A stretch of DNA of 37,419 bases from Ruminiclostridium papyrosolvens C7 (GTDB lineage: Bacteria > Bacillota > Clostridia > Acetivibrionales > DSM-1351): NCBI RefSeq assembly GCF_000421965.1, contig NZ_ATAY01000035.1, positions 1-37,419 on the forward strand, written 5' to 3'. Below the pieces are notes generated by a model, which saw nothing but the letters and a program-made list of their open reading frames with translations, had not been told where the DNA came from and made no database searches. The position numbers were made by a program, and so were the translations under genes. This document shows positions 1 through 8,217 of the stretch, one piece after another; positions within the stretch are counted from its first letter, which is position 1, and each line of letters begins with the position of its first letter.

Positions 1-209
1 CTAAATAAATCACTCATGCCGAGCGACTTTTTTAGTTTATCATGTCAATTTTGTTCTGTCAATAATATTTGTAGAATTTTTTTGTCGTAATTTAATATAT
101 ATAAATTACAAAAGTTTATATTTTTCTGCTAACTAAAACTTCTTAATTAGTGTAACGTTTTAATGTATTTTTGAATAATAAAGTAATATAAGTAGTTAGG
201 AGAATACCT
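1..209. other. AT-rich intergenic region upstream of the L,D-transpeptidase
   Basis: No gene is visible. The stretch is very AT-rich and holds a weak inverted repeat (GTAATTT/AAATTAC, positions 87-109), which may be chance at this composition. The only clear signal is the ribosome binding site TTAGGAG about 7 bases before the ATG at 210. I could not pick a convincing sigma-A promoter. Confidence 0.5.
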
Positions 210-581
210 ATGTTTTACCAACAACCTGTTTACTTACCCAGACCTGTTTACTCAATTACTATCAATAGAAGTTTGCATAAGTTAACCCTTTATAGGGGTA
301 ATATTGTCTTCAAAAATTACCCTGTTGCTGTGGGTAAAGCATCTACGCCAACACCCGAAGGTACTTTCAGAATAGTCAACCGCGCTATTAATCCCGGAGG
401 ACCGTTTGGGGCAAGGTGGTTGGGACTTAATGCACCAAATGGTGATTATGGAATACACGGAACAAATAATCCTGCTTCTATTGGAAAAGATGTTTCAAAT
501 GGATGTATAAGAATGTTCAATGATCAGGTAATTGAATTAAGCAATTTAGTTTCGATAGGTACAGTAGTTAAAATATTATAA
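210..581 (+). CDS. Small L,D-transpeptidase (YkuD domain)
   Basis: A 123-aa protein that is almost entirely one YkuD catalytic domain. L,D-transpeptidases make 3-3 cross-links in peptidoglycan or attach proteins to it, using a catalytic cysteine. The signature is visible: His83-Gly-Thr, then Ser96-Asn-Gly-Cys99-Ile-Arg101-Met, with Cys99 the predicted nucleophile and His83 and Arg101 the other active-site residues. The N-terminal half carries the usual beta strands (ITINRSLHKLTLYRG) and the PTPEGTFRI motif. No LysM domain, signal peptide or membrane segment is seen, so it is shorter than B. subtilis YkuD. The ATG has a good ribosome binding site (AGGAG). It is the only plus-strand gene here and converges on the ThrE-like pair with 9 bases between stop codons. 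A role in the spore or vegetative wall cannot be told from sequence, and a link to the eCIS is unlikely. Confidence 0.9.
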   Translation: MFYQQPVYLPRPVYSITINRSLHKLTLYRGNIVFKNYPVAVGKASTPTPEGTFRIVNRAINPGGPFGARWLGLNAPNGDYGIHGTNNPASIGKDVSNGCIRMFNDQVIELSNLVSIGTVVKIL

Positions 582-590
582 TTGTTTGAC

Positions 591-1028
591 TTACTTTTTT
601 CTGTTCTTTTGTATTCTTGATATAAATTTAAAAATTGTTGTTGAAAGCATTATTCCAAACCCTATTGCACCGCCTACCGCCAAGGTCTGGGTTCCGCTGC
701 TGAAAGCTGACGACATATTGTTTTCTACTATATATCGCAACGTTTTATATGCTATCATTCCCGGCACCAGTGGAAATATACCTGGTATCAAAAATTCAAA
801 GGTAGGTGTTTTAAGTATTCTTGCCATGGATTCGCTGTAAATCCCGACAGTAAGTGCACCAAAAAAAGATGAAAATATTGGACTGTTTGTATTTGCAGAT
901 ACAAGGCTGTATATAATCCAGCCAATGGCCCCACAAAAACCTGCCCAGAGTATTTTTCTTCTATCAATATTAAATAATATGACCGGAAATATACTTCCAA
1001 AAAAAGCCAGTACGGTTTGTTGAAGCAT
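591..1028 (-). CDS. ThrE-family transporter, small subunit (ThrE_2/DUF3815)
   Basis: A 145-aa, very hydrophobic protein with about four membrane helices, matching the C-terminal half (ThrE_2, DUF3815) of the threonine/serine exporter family. In actinobacteria both halves are one protein; in Firmicutes they are often two adjacent genes, as here. Recognisable features are the N-terminal FFGSIFPVILFN helix, the GFCGAIGWIIYSLV helix and the conserved LIPGIFPLVPG segment, also typical of this family. It starts 5 bases after the stop of the DUF1212 gene, and its ribosome binding site (GGATG) lies at that gene's end, so the two are translationally coupled and probably form one inner-membrane transporter. 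The true substrate is not shown by the sequence. Confidence 0.88.
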   Translation of the reverse strand: MLQQTVLAFFGSIFPVILFNIDRRKILWAGFCGAIGWIIYSLVSANTNSPIFSSFFGALTVGIYSESMARILKTPTFEFLIPGIFPLVPGMIAYKTLRYIVENNMSSAFSSGTQTLAVGGAIGFGIMLSTTIFKFISRIQKNRKK

Positions 1029-1033
1029 TTAAA

Positions 1034-1789
1034 TCACATCCATTTCATAAATAGTGAAAGTGCAGTTACTATACCGGCACTCATTGCAATAATTATAAGC
1101 ATGGCCTCGCCAAATTGGGCAAGTCCCGAAACATAGTCACCGTACAGTATATCCTTTATACCGTTGGTAAGAGATACTCCCGGTAATAGTACAATTATTG
1201 CTCCGGTTATTACATTATCCTTATGAATAATTGGAAATAAATGCTGTATTAAGACACTTAATGCTCCTATTAATAACCCGGATAGGAAGTATTGGAGAAA
1301 TTGAAAAAACCCTACCTCGTCTATTTTTTGGAGAATAAAATAGACACCCAGACTGATTACCAAAGCTATTATCGCATCAGGAACGGTTCCTTTAAAAAAT
1401 AATGTATATACAAATGAAGTCATACTAGCTGCCATTAGTCTTATTCCAAGGTTAAAGCTTGGAGCATTGGTTATATCTCCGAGAATTCTCTTTGCTTCCT
1501 CATAGGACACAGGGTTTTCCATTAGGCCTCTTGAAAAAGAATTTATGAGCTCTACTCTGTATAAATCCACACGCCTTTGACGTATCCTTCTTATTGATGT
1601 AACCATTTCACCATCCGGACCTGTTATTGAAATAAATATTCCTGTCAGATTTGAAATACAATCACCGGTTAAACCGTATGAATTGCATATTTTTGATATC
1701 GTCTCTTCTACTCTGTAAGCCTCTGCTCCATTGCTTAATAATATTTCTCCAGCTGATACCGCTATTTCAGCAACCTTTTTTGTCTCCAT
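1034..1789 (-). CDS. ThrE-family transporter, large subunit (DUF1212)
   Basis: A 251-aa membrane protein of the ThrE/DUF1212 family. Residues 1-100 form the cytoplasmic domain with the family motif SNGAEAYRVEETISKIC near residues 19-35. After it come about five hydrophobic helices, including a conserved GAIIVLLPGVSLTNGIKDI segment near residues 193-211 and a final helix LIIIAMSAGIVTALSLFM. It is expected to sit in the cytoplasmic membrane with the 145-aa ThrE_2 protein encoded 5 bases downstream. The ATG at 1789 has a GAGGT ribosome binding site and a plausible promoter lies at 1839-1866. Threonine/serine export is the activity known for family members; it is inferred here. Confidence 0.88.
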   Translation of the reverse strand: METKKVAEIAVSAGEILLSNGAEAYRVEETISKICNSYGLTGDCISNLTGIFISITGPDGEMVTSIRRIRQRRVDLYRVELINSFSRGLMENPVSYEEAKRILGDITNAPSFNLGIRLMAASMTSFVYTLFFKGTVPDAIIALVISLGVYFILQKIDEVGFFQFLQYFLSGLLIGALSVLIQHLFPIIHKDNVITGAIIVLLPGVSLTNGIKDILYGDYVSGLAQFGEAMLIIIAMSAGIVTALSLFMKWM

Positions 1790-1838
1790 AAATACCTCAA
1801 TAAAATTGTATATTCTTTAATATGTCCAACACGACCAT

Positions 1839-1866
1839 GATATAACACATGTTCAATTTATGTCTA
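1839..1866 (-). promoter_or_regulatory. Putative sigma-A promoter of the ThrE-like operon
   Basis: On the minus strand TAGACA (1866-1861, five of six matches to TTGACA) is followed after 16 bases by TATATC (1844-1839, four of six matches to TATAAT). It lies about 50 bases before the ATG at 1789. Judged by eye only in AT-rich DNA. Confidence 0.35.
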
Positions 1867-1880
1867 CAATAATTATTGTA

Positions 1881-1956
1881 ATCAAGTAGGAGGAATTTCA
1901 TTAGTTAGGTGAATCCTTTTATCACACCACCGTACGTAGGTTTTCGTATATGCTAG
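1881..1956 (-). mobile_element. Group II intron 3'-end remnant (domains V-VI)
   Basis: The minus strand contains CCTACGTACGGTGGTGTGA followed by an imperfect hairpin (AGGATTC to AAATTCCT) and then CCTCCTACTTGAT. This order closely resembles the 3' end of bacterial group II introns: the right arm of domain V (typically CGTACGTACGGTGGTGTGAG), then domain VI, then CCTACTCGAT with the branch-point A near the end. A degraded left arm of domain V may be present at about 1945-1956. No reverse transcriptase is in the window; the sequence upstream (in minus-strand terms) is already the fibre-gene terminator, so it is a truncated relic. The similarity is recalled from known introns, not from a search. 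Confidence 0.45.
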
Positions 1957-1990
1957 TTTCAATCTTATAATTAAATGTGAACAAAATAAT

Positions 1991-2041
1991 AGGGGCCGCT
2001 GCCAATTGAATATGAGATCTATTCATTGTGCAACAGCCCCT
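1991..2041 (-). terminator. Hairpin terminator after the fibre genes (possibly bidirectional)
   Basis: AGGGGCCGCTGCC (from 1991) pairs with GCAACAGCCCCT (ending 2041), allowing G-U pairs, and the pairing continues with CAATTGAATA/TATTCATTG, giving a hairpin of roughly 20 pairs around a short loop. It follows the stop codon of the 1945-aa fibre gene by about 12 bases. The T run is better on the plus strand (TTTTT at 2041-2045) than on the minus strand. Confidence 0.7.
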
Positions 2042-2052
2042 TTTTAATTAGT

Positions 2053-5000
2053 TTAAGCTCCCAGTAATCCGGCTACCTGTTTTTGCAATGCAGTCAATTG
2101 CTTCTTTATTGCTATTGTTTCAGAATGTTGTTTTTTTACTACCGATGTTAATACAGCTACAATATCCATTACTGATATTGATTTGCAATCATCACTGGCA
2201 AATATCTCCGGTACATCCTCGGCAATAAAACCTATATTATGTTTTTTCAAACTGGCATTTTTGTAATCAAAAGTAACAGGATTCAGTTTTTTCAATAAAT
2301 CTAATGCTGTTTTTAATGGAAGTGCTTCGATATTTTCCTTAAATGTTCTAGATGATGTTTGGGTCAGGGTCGTAGCCACGATATCGCCTGTGATAGTCTT
2401 GGCCTTAATATCACCATCCACAGACAACCTGATTCCTGTTTCAGGAGTTTTACCTATTCCTACGTAACCATCATCACTTACATTTACAATCGGATTAGTT
2501 TTTGCATAAAGAGCATTATGTGTATGCTTACTAAGGGCTATTTGGTCAATATTTGTGCCTGCACCTGCTTTCCATGAGGTAGAGGTTTCATCCCAGAAAA
2601 TCTTAGCCTTAGTTGAGTCACTTCTGGTTGCTTCAATTCCCTGGCTGACATTTAGCAGACCATTTACTTTTATGCTGTTCACTGTGAGGCTACCACTTAT
2701 TGTTGTATCTACTGCGGTAAGGGTTCCCGCCGTGAGTGTACCTGCTGTTAGCGTTCCTGTGACATCAGCATCCTTGGATGTAAGTTTTGTACTTACATCT
2801 ACATATGCGGAAGTGAGTTTCACTTTAACTGTTTCATTTGTTGCAGTTACATTACCATTTATTGTAGTATCACCAGCTGTGAGCGTACCTGCAGTCAGCG
2901 TTCCTGTGACGTCAGCATCCTTGGATGTGAGTTTTGTACTTACATCTGCATATGCGGAAGTGAGCTTCACTTTAACTGTTTCATTTGTTGCAGTTATATT
3001 ACCATTTATTGTTGTATCACCAGCTGTTAGTGTACCTGCAGTCAGTGCTCCTGTGACGTCAGCATCCTTGGATGTGAGTTTTGTACTTACATCTACATAT
3101 GCGGAAGTGAGCTTCACTTTAACTGTTTCATTTGTTGTAGTTACATTACCATTTATTGTTGTATCTCCAGCTGTTAGTGTACCTGCTGTCAATGTCCCTG
3201 TAAAATCAGCATCCTTGGATGTAAGTTTTGTACTTACATCTACATATGGAGAAGTGAGTTTTACTTTAACTGTTTCATTTGTTGAATTCACTGTTCCGGT
3301 AACATCCAACGAAGGAGTTGTCAGTTTTGTGTTTACGACCACATTACTAGCCGTCATAGTTCCTGAAACTCCTACATTCCCTGTTACGGAAAGTTTATCG
3401 GTAGGATTTGAAGTTCCTATGCCTATATTTCCATTACTTACTTTTAATACTGAGGTAAGGTCTGATATTCCGCTATTGTTATATTCCGGGTGCGTATGGC
3501 CATCCAAGCTTATGGTTTTCATTGTACCAGTTGTACCCGTTGTACCTGCCTGCCATACACCACGCAGTTCATCCCAAATAATCTGGGCACTATTGGCAGT
3601 ACCGCCGCGGAATACCTCTATTCCAGCTTGCGTAGGAACCGGTTGAGTCTGAGATGTGTATTTGTTCAGAGTTATTATATTATCTTCTACTTCAAGGGTT
3701 TTTGTATTTATTGTTACAGTGTCACCATTTACAACAAGATTCCCGCCTACTGTTAAATCTTTTGTTATACTGGCACTGTCGGCTCTTACTGTTCTGGTTA
3801 TATCAGCATTATCACATTTTACGTTACCTACTGCTGTGAGATTTCCCGCAACATCAATTGAAGTAACCTTAAGATTTCCCGCAACATCAAGTTTTGCTTC
3901 GGGTATGCTCTTCCCAACCCCTACGTTTCCGCTGTTATCAACATAAACTACTTCTGTTCCGGTAGAAGTACATACATTATTATGTGTGTGATTGCCCACA
4001 CAGATATCTTGCATGGAACCATCTATTCCTGCCTGCCAGACTTTGCTTTTTTCATTCCAGTAAAACTTAGCCGGCTTTTCGGTATTTCTGGATAATTCAA
4101 AGCCTTCTGCAGCAATTTTTAATGTTGTACCTAAAGTGTTTGTTAATGTTATTTTTCCGCTAACAAGTGTATCTCCGCTTACGTCAAGTTTTGCTCGTGG
4201 AGTCTTTACACCTATTCCCACATTACTGTCTTTGTCTGTAATTACTGCAACGGCTCCACCATCGCTGCTATATAGCTTAGAAGGAAGAAACGTATTGTTA
4301 AGATTCAGTTCAAATAATTTGTCCCCAAATCCAAATGTCCATGCACATTTTCCCTCATTCCAGACTATCTTGGCATTAGGCTTTAGAGTTCCGTCTGTGG
4401 CAACTCCTCTTTCAACTTCTATTCCTCCGTTCATTATTATACTTCCGTCTACTTTCAGTCGGCCTTTTATATCAGTGCTTCCAGCAGTTAAATAACCTTT
4501 AACCTCCGAGTTGCCGGTAATGTCCATACTGCCGTTTACAATTGCATTTCCCATTACGTCAAGCATTTCTTGAGGGTTTAATTTGCCTATTCCCACCTTA
4601 CCGCTGCTTGTAGCACTGATACAGTTGACATCCCCAAAACCCAATTTCCATAAGTTTGTATCAAATGTTAGATATGTTGTCGACTCGTTTCCTCGGTTTA
4701 TCTGAATACCATCCTTCTGCAGTGAAAGGATATCTCCGATTAATGCCCTTCCGGTACTTAGTTCTTTCTCTATTTTTGCAATAGGAGTCTGTATGCTTCC
4801 GTCATTATTTACCACAAGACATGCGGAATTACCTGTTGGGACCATTTTCTGGTCACTGTTTTCCTGAGCCCAGCTCCAATCAGACATTCCTATTTTCCAT
4901 ACCTGTGTCGCTTCATCCCATCTCAAAATTGCACTTTTTTCATCAATTCCCCTGTAAACCGAAAGAGTACTTGTTCCCTTTTTAATCTCTCCCGACTCAC

Positions 5001-7890
5001 CTTTATTCATTGTAAGCTTGTTGCCTTCAAGTTCTATATTGGCACTTCTTATTGTTGTTACCTCACCTTTAACATTAAGGTTTCCTGCTACGGTAAGGTC
5101 TTGGCTTACAGTAAGGTCATGCTTTACATCAATATTTCCGGTTGCCGTTGTGCTTAAAGAAAGTATGTTGCCCTTTGTGTTGTAAAGCTGTCCGTGAGTA
5201 TGGAGAGTATCTGCATTTCCTTTTTTTGATAGTTTTTGCCATGGAGTTCCACAAGCTATTTCACTAAGGTTATTTCCAATACCGATTTTCCATATAGTAT
5301 CCTTTTCATCCCATACTAATCGAGCCTTTTGTTGTGAATTTCCTCGGTAGATTTCCAGGCCGCTTTCATTTAAAGGAGGTTCATCACCCTCAAAATTATT
5401 AAGAAGTATGACATTGTCTTCAACCTTTAAATCAACTTTATCTACAGAAGTAAGTGTTCCGACTACGTTAAGGTTTCCCAGTAAGCTTACTCCTCCGACT
5501 ACTTCAAGGCTTCCCTCCACCTTCATTGCTCTATTAATCATAATTTTGTCATCAGATTCGGCACTTATTGCAACATTGCCTTTAGTATCACATATTGATG
5601 AATGTAAATGAAGTTTATCGGCCATCTTCTTTGTAGTTAATGTTTCCCAATCATCACCATATGCCAGATCTTTCATGGAATTTTCCGTGCCCACTTTCCA
5701 CTTTCCTTCTTTTTCATTCCAGACAAGTCTTGCTTTTTTAGTATTGCTGCCACGGTATACTTCCAAACCACCTTCATTGTTTATAGGTTGGGCCATTCCT
5801 GTATATTTGTTGGCAATGATTGTGTTGTTTTCTATTTCAAGAATATTTTGCTTGATTATAGTTGGAGTTTTAGTTACAGTCAAGTCACCTTCAATGTTAA
5901 CAGAACCTTTTATATCTACATCACCTTGGATATATTCATTTTTATCTACAATGAGATTTCCTGAAACACTGACATTTTTTTCAAAATCTACATTACCATC
6001 CTTGTCAACGGATACAACTACTGTTCCATCCTCCATTGAAAGATTTCCATGGCTGTGCATATTGTCGACAACCTGCCCGTGGGTGAGGTACTCCCACTCT
6101 ATTCCCGACGGTATTTCAGACATATTGCTGCCTATTCCCATTTTCCAGGTTGAACTACCTTCATCCCAGATTATCCTTGCATTTTCATAACCATCTCCAC
6201 GATATACTTCCAAGCCACCCTCTTTGACAGGGGCTTGCCCGTTATCAGGCTTATTTACAATTACTACATTTTCTGTTACTACTTGGTTGATTTGTTTGTA
6301 TTCGGTAGCCGGGTTTAGTACCGTCAACGTTCCTTCTACTGTAAGGTTTTCACCTACTGTCAGATTAGAGTTGATTTTTATGTCCCCGGTGGGGCCTACA
6401 TTCATAGCCAATTGTCCATCACTGTTATATATTTCACTGTGTGTATGCAGTGAGTCTGCATTTGTCCCGGTGGTCAGATCTTCCCATGCTCTACCATATG
6501 GTATATTGTACATATCATTTTCTACACCAATCTGCCATCGACGGTCGTTTTTATTCCACACAAGCTTTGCATTAAGATCCTTTCCCGGAACTTCAATACC
6601 ATTTTGGGTTACTACTGTTCCCGATACAACGATATCGTTGGTTATACTGATGTTTCCGTTTTCATCGGCAGATAATGAAATATTTCCGTTAACATCATTT
6701 ATATGGCTATGTTTATGAAGGGTGTCCACATTTAAGCCATTATGCATTGCATCCCAATCAGGGCCGTATGCAAGTTGATATATACCACTTTCCGGAATAT
6801 CATCCTTCTTGTCGGTTCCAGCTTTCCACACTTTCTCGTTTTCATCCCAGATTAGCTTTGCATATGGAAGGTACTCACTCCTGTACACTTCAACACCACT
6901 GCTCTGTTTTCTTGGTTCTGTTTCATTATCCTTTGGAGTATATTTGTTTACCGTAAGTATATTTCCGGTCATAACTACGTGTGTTGTATCAAGGGTTGTA
7001 TTATCTCCACTTACGTTGAGGCCTCCAGCTGCTGACAGAACGCCTGTTACTGCAGCAGTCTTGGATATTGCTACACTGCCCTTTGAATCAACTTTCAGTG
7101 CAGGGGTATTGTTTATATTTACTGATAATGTCCCGTTTAAATCTGTATTACCATTTGTTTTAAAATCACCCGTGATTACAGAACCTGAAAATTTTGTATA
7201 CGGTGAATGAACTTCCAGTCCATCACTCTGACCAAGGGTTTGATCTGAAAGCCCGTTTATGTATGGAAGATTTGTTTTTTCCTGTGCTCCTATTGAAATC
7301 TTCTGAAATTCCTGTGAAGTTCCCTGTGTAACGGCATGTACAACACCATCATCCGCAGTATCATAAATCCCTTCAATGGACTTTTGTCCTGAGCCTGCAT
7401 CCTTCAACCTGACACGTGCCACAACGATGTCTGTAATCTCATCTTTGGTTTTTGGATCAGGCTTAATTCTGCTGTGTTTTATTTCTGAGCGCTCCCAGAC
7501 GTGGATATTATTTTTATCCCCGCCTTTCTTGATATCTACATCCGATGGTTCTTCGTGATATGATACCATTATGTATATATCTTCATTTACATCGTATTCA
7601 GATAAGTTTACCGGGTTATCCGGATGATTGTCACTTATCCATATTTCCTGACTGACTTTTTCTTTGGTTTTTTCATCCAATGTGCTGTTAAGTGCAAATC
7701 CTTTTGAAACCTTTACCTGAGGATAGTTTCCTACTGCTTCAACCTTGAGGCCGTCTACAATTCCCCAGTTATGAAAAAACCTGTTGTGCATACGGTGAAA
7801 ATTCTTATGGTAATCCTGATCAAGTTCAAGGTCTTCTTCTTTTAGCAAAAGTCCATTGAAATACTTCATACGCTTGATTTCGTTTGACAT
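2053..7890 (-). CDS. Giant eCIS tail fibre with repeated modules and S74-like chaperone tail
   Basis: A 1945-aa fibre from the ATG at 7890. An upstream in-frame start at 7929 is less likely, because the 7890 ATG has GGAGG 9 bases before it and begins at the conserved N terminus shared with the two other fibres (KRMKYFNGLLLKEEDL...HNRFFHNWGIVDGLKV), the probable baseplate-attachment domain. The body contains about eleven copies of a module of the form GLEVYRG...ARLVWDE...WKIG, many followed by an HxH motif (LHTHS and similar, eight in all), then a NVGIGT-type beta-repeat region. Four near-identical 49-residue repeats (TGTLTAGTLTAGDTTINGN) lie near the C terminus. The last 100 residues are an intramolecular chaperone like that of endosialidase (peptidase S74): SSRTFKENI carries the expected Ser and Lys, followed by GFIAEDVPEI and a coiled coil. 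It is likely a trimeric fibre whose tail is autocleaved. Last gene of the operon. Confidence 0.85.
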   Translation of the reverse strand: MSNEIKRMKYFNGLLLKEEDLELDQDYHKNFHRMHNRFFHNWGIVDGLKVEAVGNYPQVKVSKGFALNSTLDEKTKEKVSQEIWISDNHPDNPVNLSEYDVNEDIYIMVSYHEEPSDVDIKKGGDKNNIHVWERSEIKHSRIKPDPKTKDEITDIVVARVRLKDAGSGQKSIEGIYDTADDGVVHAVTQGTSQEFQKISIGAQEKTNLPYINGLSDQTLGQSDGLEVHSPYTKFSGSVITGDFKTNGNTDLNGTLSVNINNTPALKVDSKGSVAISKTAAVTGVLSAAGGLNVSGDNTTLDTTHVVMTGNILTVNKYTPKDNETEPRKQSSGVEVYRSEYLPYAKLIWDENEKVWKAGTDKKDDIPESGIYQLAYGPDWDAMHNGLNVDTLHKHSHINDVNGNISLSADENGNISITNDIVVSGTVVTQNGIEVPGKDLNAKLVWNKNDRRWQIGVENDMYNIPYGRAWEDLTTGTNADSLHTHSEIYNSDGQLAMNVGPTGDIKINSNLTVGENLTVEGTLTVLNPATEYKQINQVVTENVVIVNKPDNGQAPVKEGGLEVYRGDGYENARIIWDEGSSTWKMGIGSNMSEIPSGIEWEYLTHGQVVDNMHSHGNLSMEDGTVVVSVDKDGNVDFEKNVSVSGNLIVDKNEYIQGDVDIKGSVNIEGDLTVTKTPTIIKQNILEIENNTIIANKYTGMAQPINNEGGLEVYRGSNTKKARLVWNEKEGKWKVGTENSMKDLAYGDDWETLTTKKMADKLHLHSSICDTKGNVAISAESDDKIMINRAMKVEGSLEVVGGVSLLGNLNVVGTLTSVDKVDLKVEDNVILLNNFEGDEPPLNESGLEIYRGNSQQKARLVWDEKDTIWKIGIGNNLSEIACGTPWQKLSKKGNADTLHTHGQLYNTKGNILSLSTTATGNIDVKHDLTVSQDLTVAGNLNVKGEVTTIRSANIELEGNKLTMNKGESGEIKKGTSTLSVYRGIDEKSAILRWDEATQVWKIGMSDWSWAQENSDQKMVPTGNSACLVVNNDGSIQTPIAKIEKELSTGRALIGDILSLQKDGIQINRGNESTTYLTFDTNLWKLGFGDVNCISATSSGKVGIGKLNPQEMLDVMGNAIVNGSMDITGNSEVKGYLTAGSTDIKGRLKVDGSIIMNGGIEVERGVATDGTLKPNAKIVWNEGKCAWTFGFGDKLFELNLNNTFLPSKLYSSDGGAVAVITDKDSNVGIGVKTPRAKLDVSGDTLVSGKITLTNTLGTTLKIAAEGFELSRNTEKPAKFYWNEKSKVWQAGIDGSMQDICVGNHTHNNVCTSTGTEVVYVDNSGNVGVGKSIPEAKLDVAGNLKVTSIDVAGNLTAVGNVKCDNADITRTVRADSASITKDLTVGGNLVVNGDTVTINTKTLEVEDNIITLNKYTSQTQPVPTQAGIEVFRGGTANSAQIIWDELRGVWQAGTTGTTGTMKTISLDGHTHPEYNNSGISDLTSVLKVSNGNIGIGTSNPTDKLSVTGNVGVSGTMTASNVVVNTKLTTPSLDVTGTVNSTNETVKVKLTSPYVDVSTKLTSKDADFTGTLTAGTLTAGDTTINGNVTTTNETVKVKLTSAYVDVSTKLTSKDADVTGALTAGTLTAGDTTINGNITATNETVKVKLTSAYADVSTKLTSKDADVTGTLTAGTLTAGDTTINGNVTATNETVKVKLTSAYVDVSTKLTSKDADVTGTLTAGTLTAGTLTAVDTTISGSLTVNSIKVNGLLNVSQGIEATRSDSTKAKIFWDETSTSWKAGAGTNIDQIALSKHTHNALYAKTNPIVNVSDDGYVGIGKTPETGIRLSVDGDIKAKTITGDIVATTLTQTSSRTFKENIEALPLKTALDLLKKLNPVTFDYKNASLKKHNIGFIAEDVPEIFASDDCKSISVMDIVAVLTSVVKKQHSETIAIKKQLTALQKQVAGLLGA
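2712..3299 (-). repeat. Four tandem 147-bp repeats inside the giant fibre gene
   Basis: The marker sequence ACATATGCGG (or close variants) recurs at 2801, 2948, 3095 and 3242, a constant spacing of 147 bases, so each unit encodes 49 residues and keeps frame. The units are nearly identical at DNA level, unlike the older, divergent modules elsewhere in the gene, which points to recent expansion. Outer limits are approximate. Confidence 0.9.
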
Positions 7891-7973
7891 TTTATTGTTC
7901 CTCCAATTTCTCAGATTTTCCTGTACCAATCATTTTATGTTCACTTACAGAAGTACAGTTCATTTTACAGGGT

Positions 7974-8153
7974 TTATTGCTCAGGAACATTTTCTTCCGG
8001 CATTAATTCCTCTAAAGCCTGTATAGCACCACTTATACGTAAAAGAGTCTGGTTGAGTCCTGCACGTTTGGCATCCAATTCCTCCAGCATCTTCTGACCG
8101 TTTTCAAATTCACCTTTTAATTCCTTAATTCTTTCTTCAATCTTTTCTTTCAT
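7974..8153 (-). CDS. Small coiled-coil protein between fibre genes (copy 2)
   Basis: A 59-aa protein not previously separated from its neighbours by length alone. ATG at 8153 with GGAGG 8 bases upstream; stop TAA at 7974-7976. The sequence starts MKEKIEERIKELKGEFENGQ and continues with LLRISGAIQALEEL, giving heptad-like spacing of Leu/Ile and many charges: a short coiled coil with an acidic tail. It is clearly homologous to the 58-aa protein at 10961-11137 (shared ERIKELK.E...GQK.ME.L and LLRI.GAIQ.LEEL patterns). It lies 65 bases after the 893-aa fibre gene and 84 bases before the giant fibre gene. A fibre-assembly or baseplate-adaptor role is a guess; no named family is recognised. Confidence 0.85.
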   Translation of the reverse strand: MKEKIEERIKELKGEFENGQKMLEELDAKRAGLNQTLLRISGAIQALEELMPEENVPEQ

Positions 8154-8217
8154 TAATGAGTCCTCCTTTTTAAGGGGATTTGATAATCCCCTTATTTAAA
8201 TTAGTTTTTGTTTTATA

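Noticed and set aside
586..840. Plus-strand 84-codon frame downstream of the L,D-transpeptidase
   Set aside because: It lies wholly opposite the ThrE_2-like gene, whose family match is clear, and has no ribosome site.
2712..3299. CRISPR array or transposon repeats
   Set aside because: The direct repeats are contiguous, 147 bp long, in frame and without spacers; they encode fibre sequence.
2555..3646. Long plus-strand open frame (363 codons) opposite the giant fibre gene
   Set aside because: It is the antisense of the 147-bp repeats and valine/threonine-rich fibre modules; it has no ribosome binding site and only mirrors the repeat structure. The same applies to the other plus-strand frames opposite the fibres and the effector.
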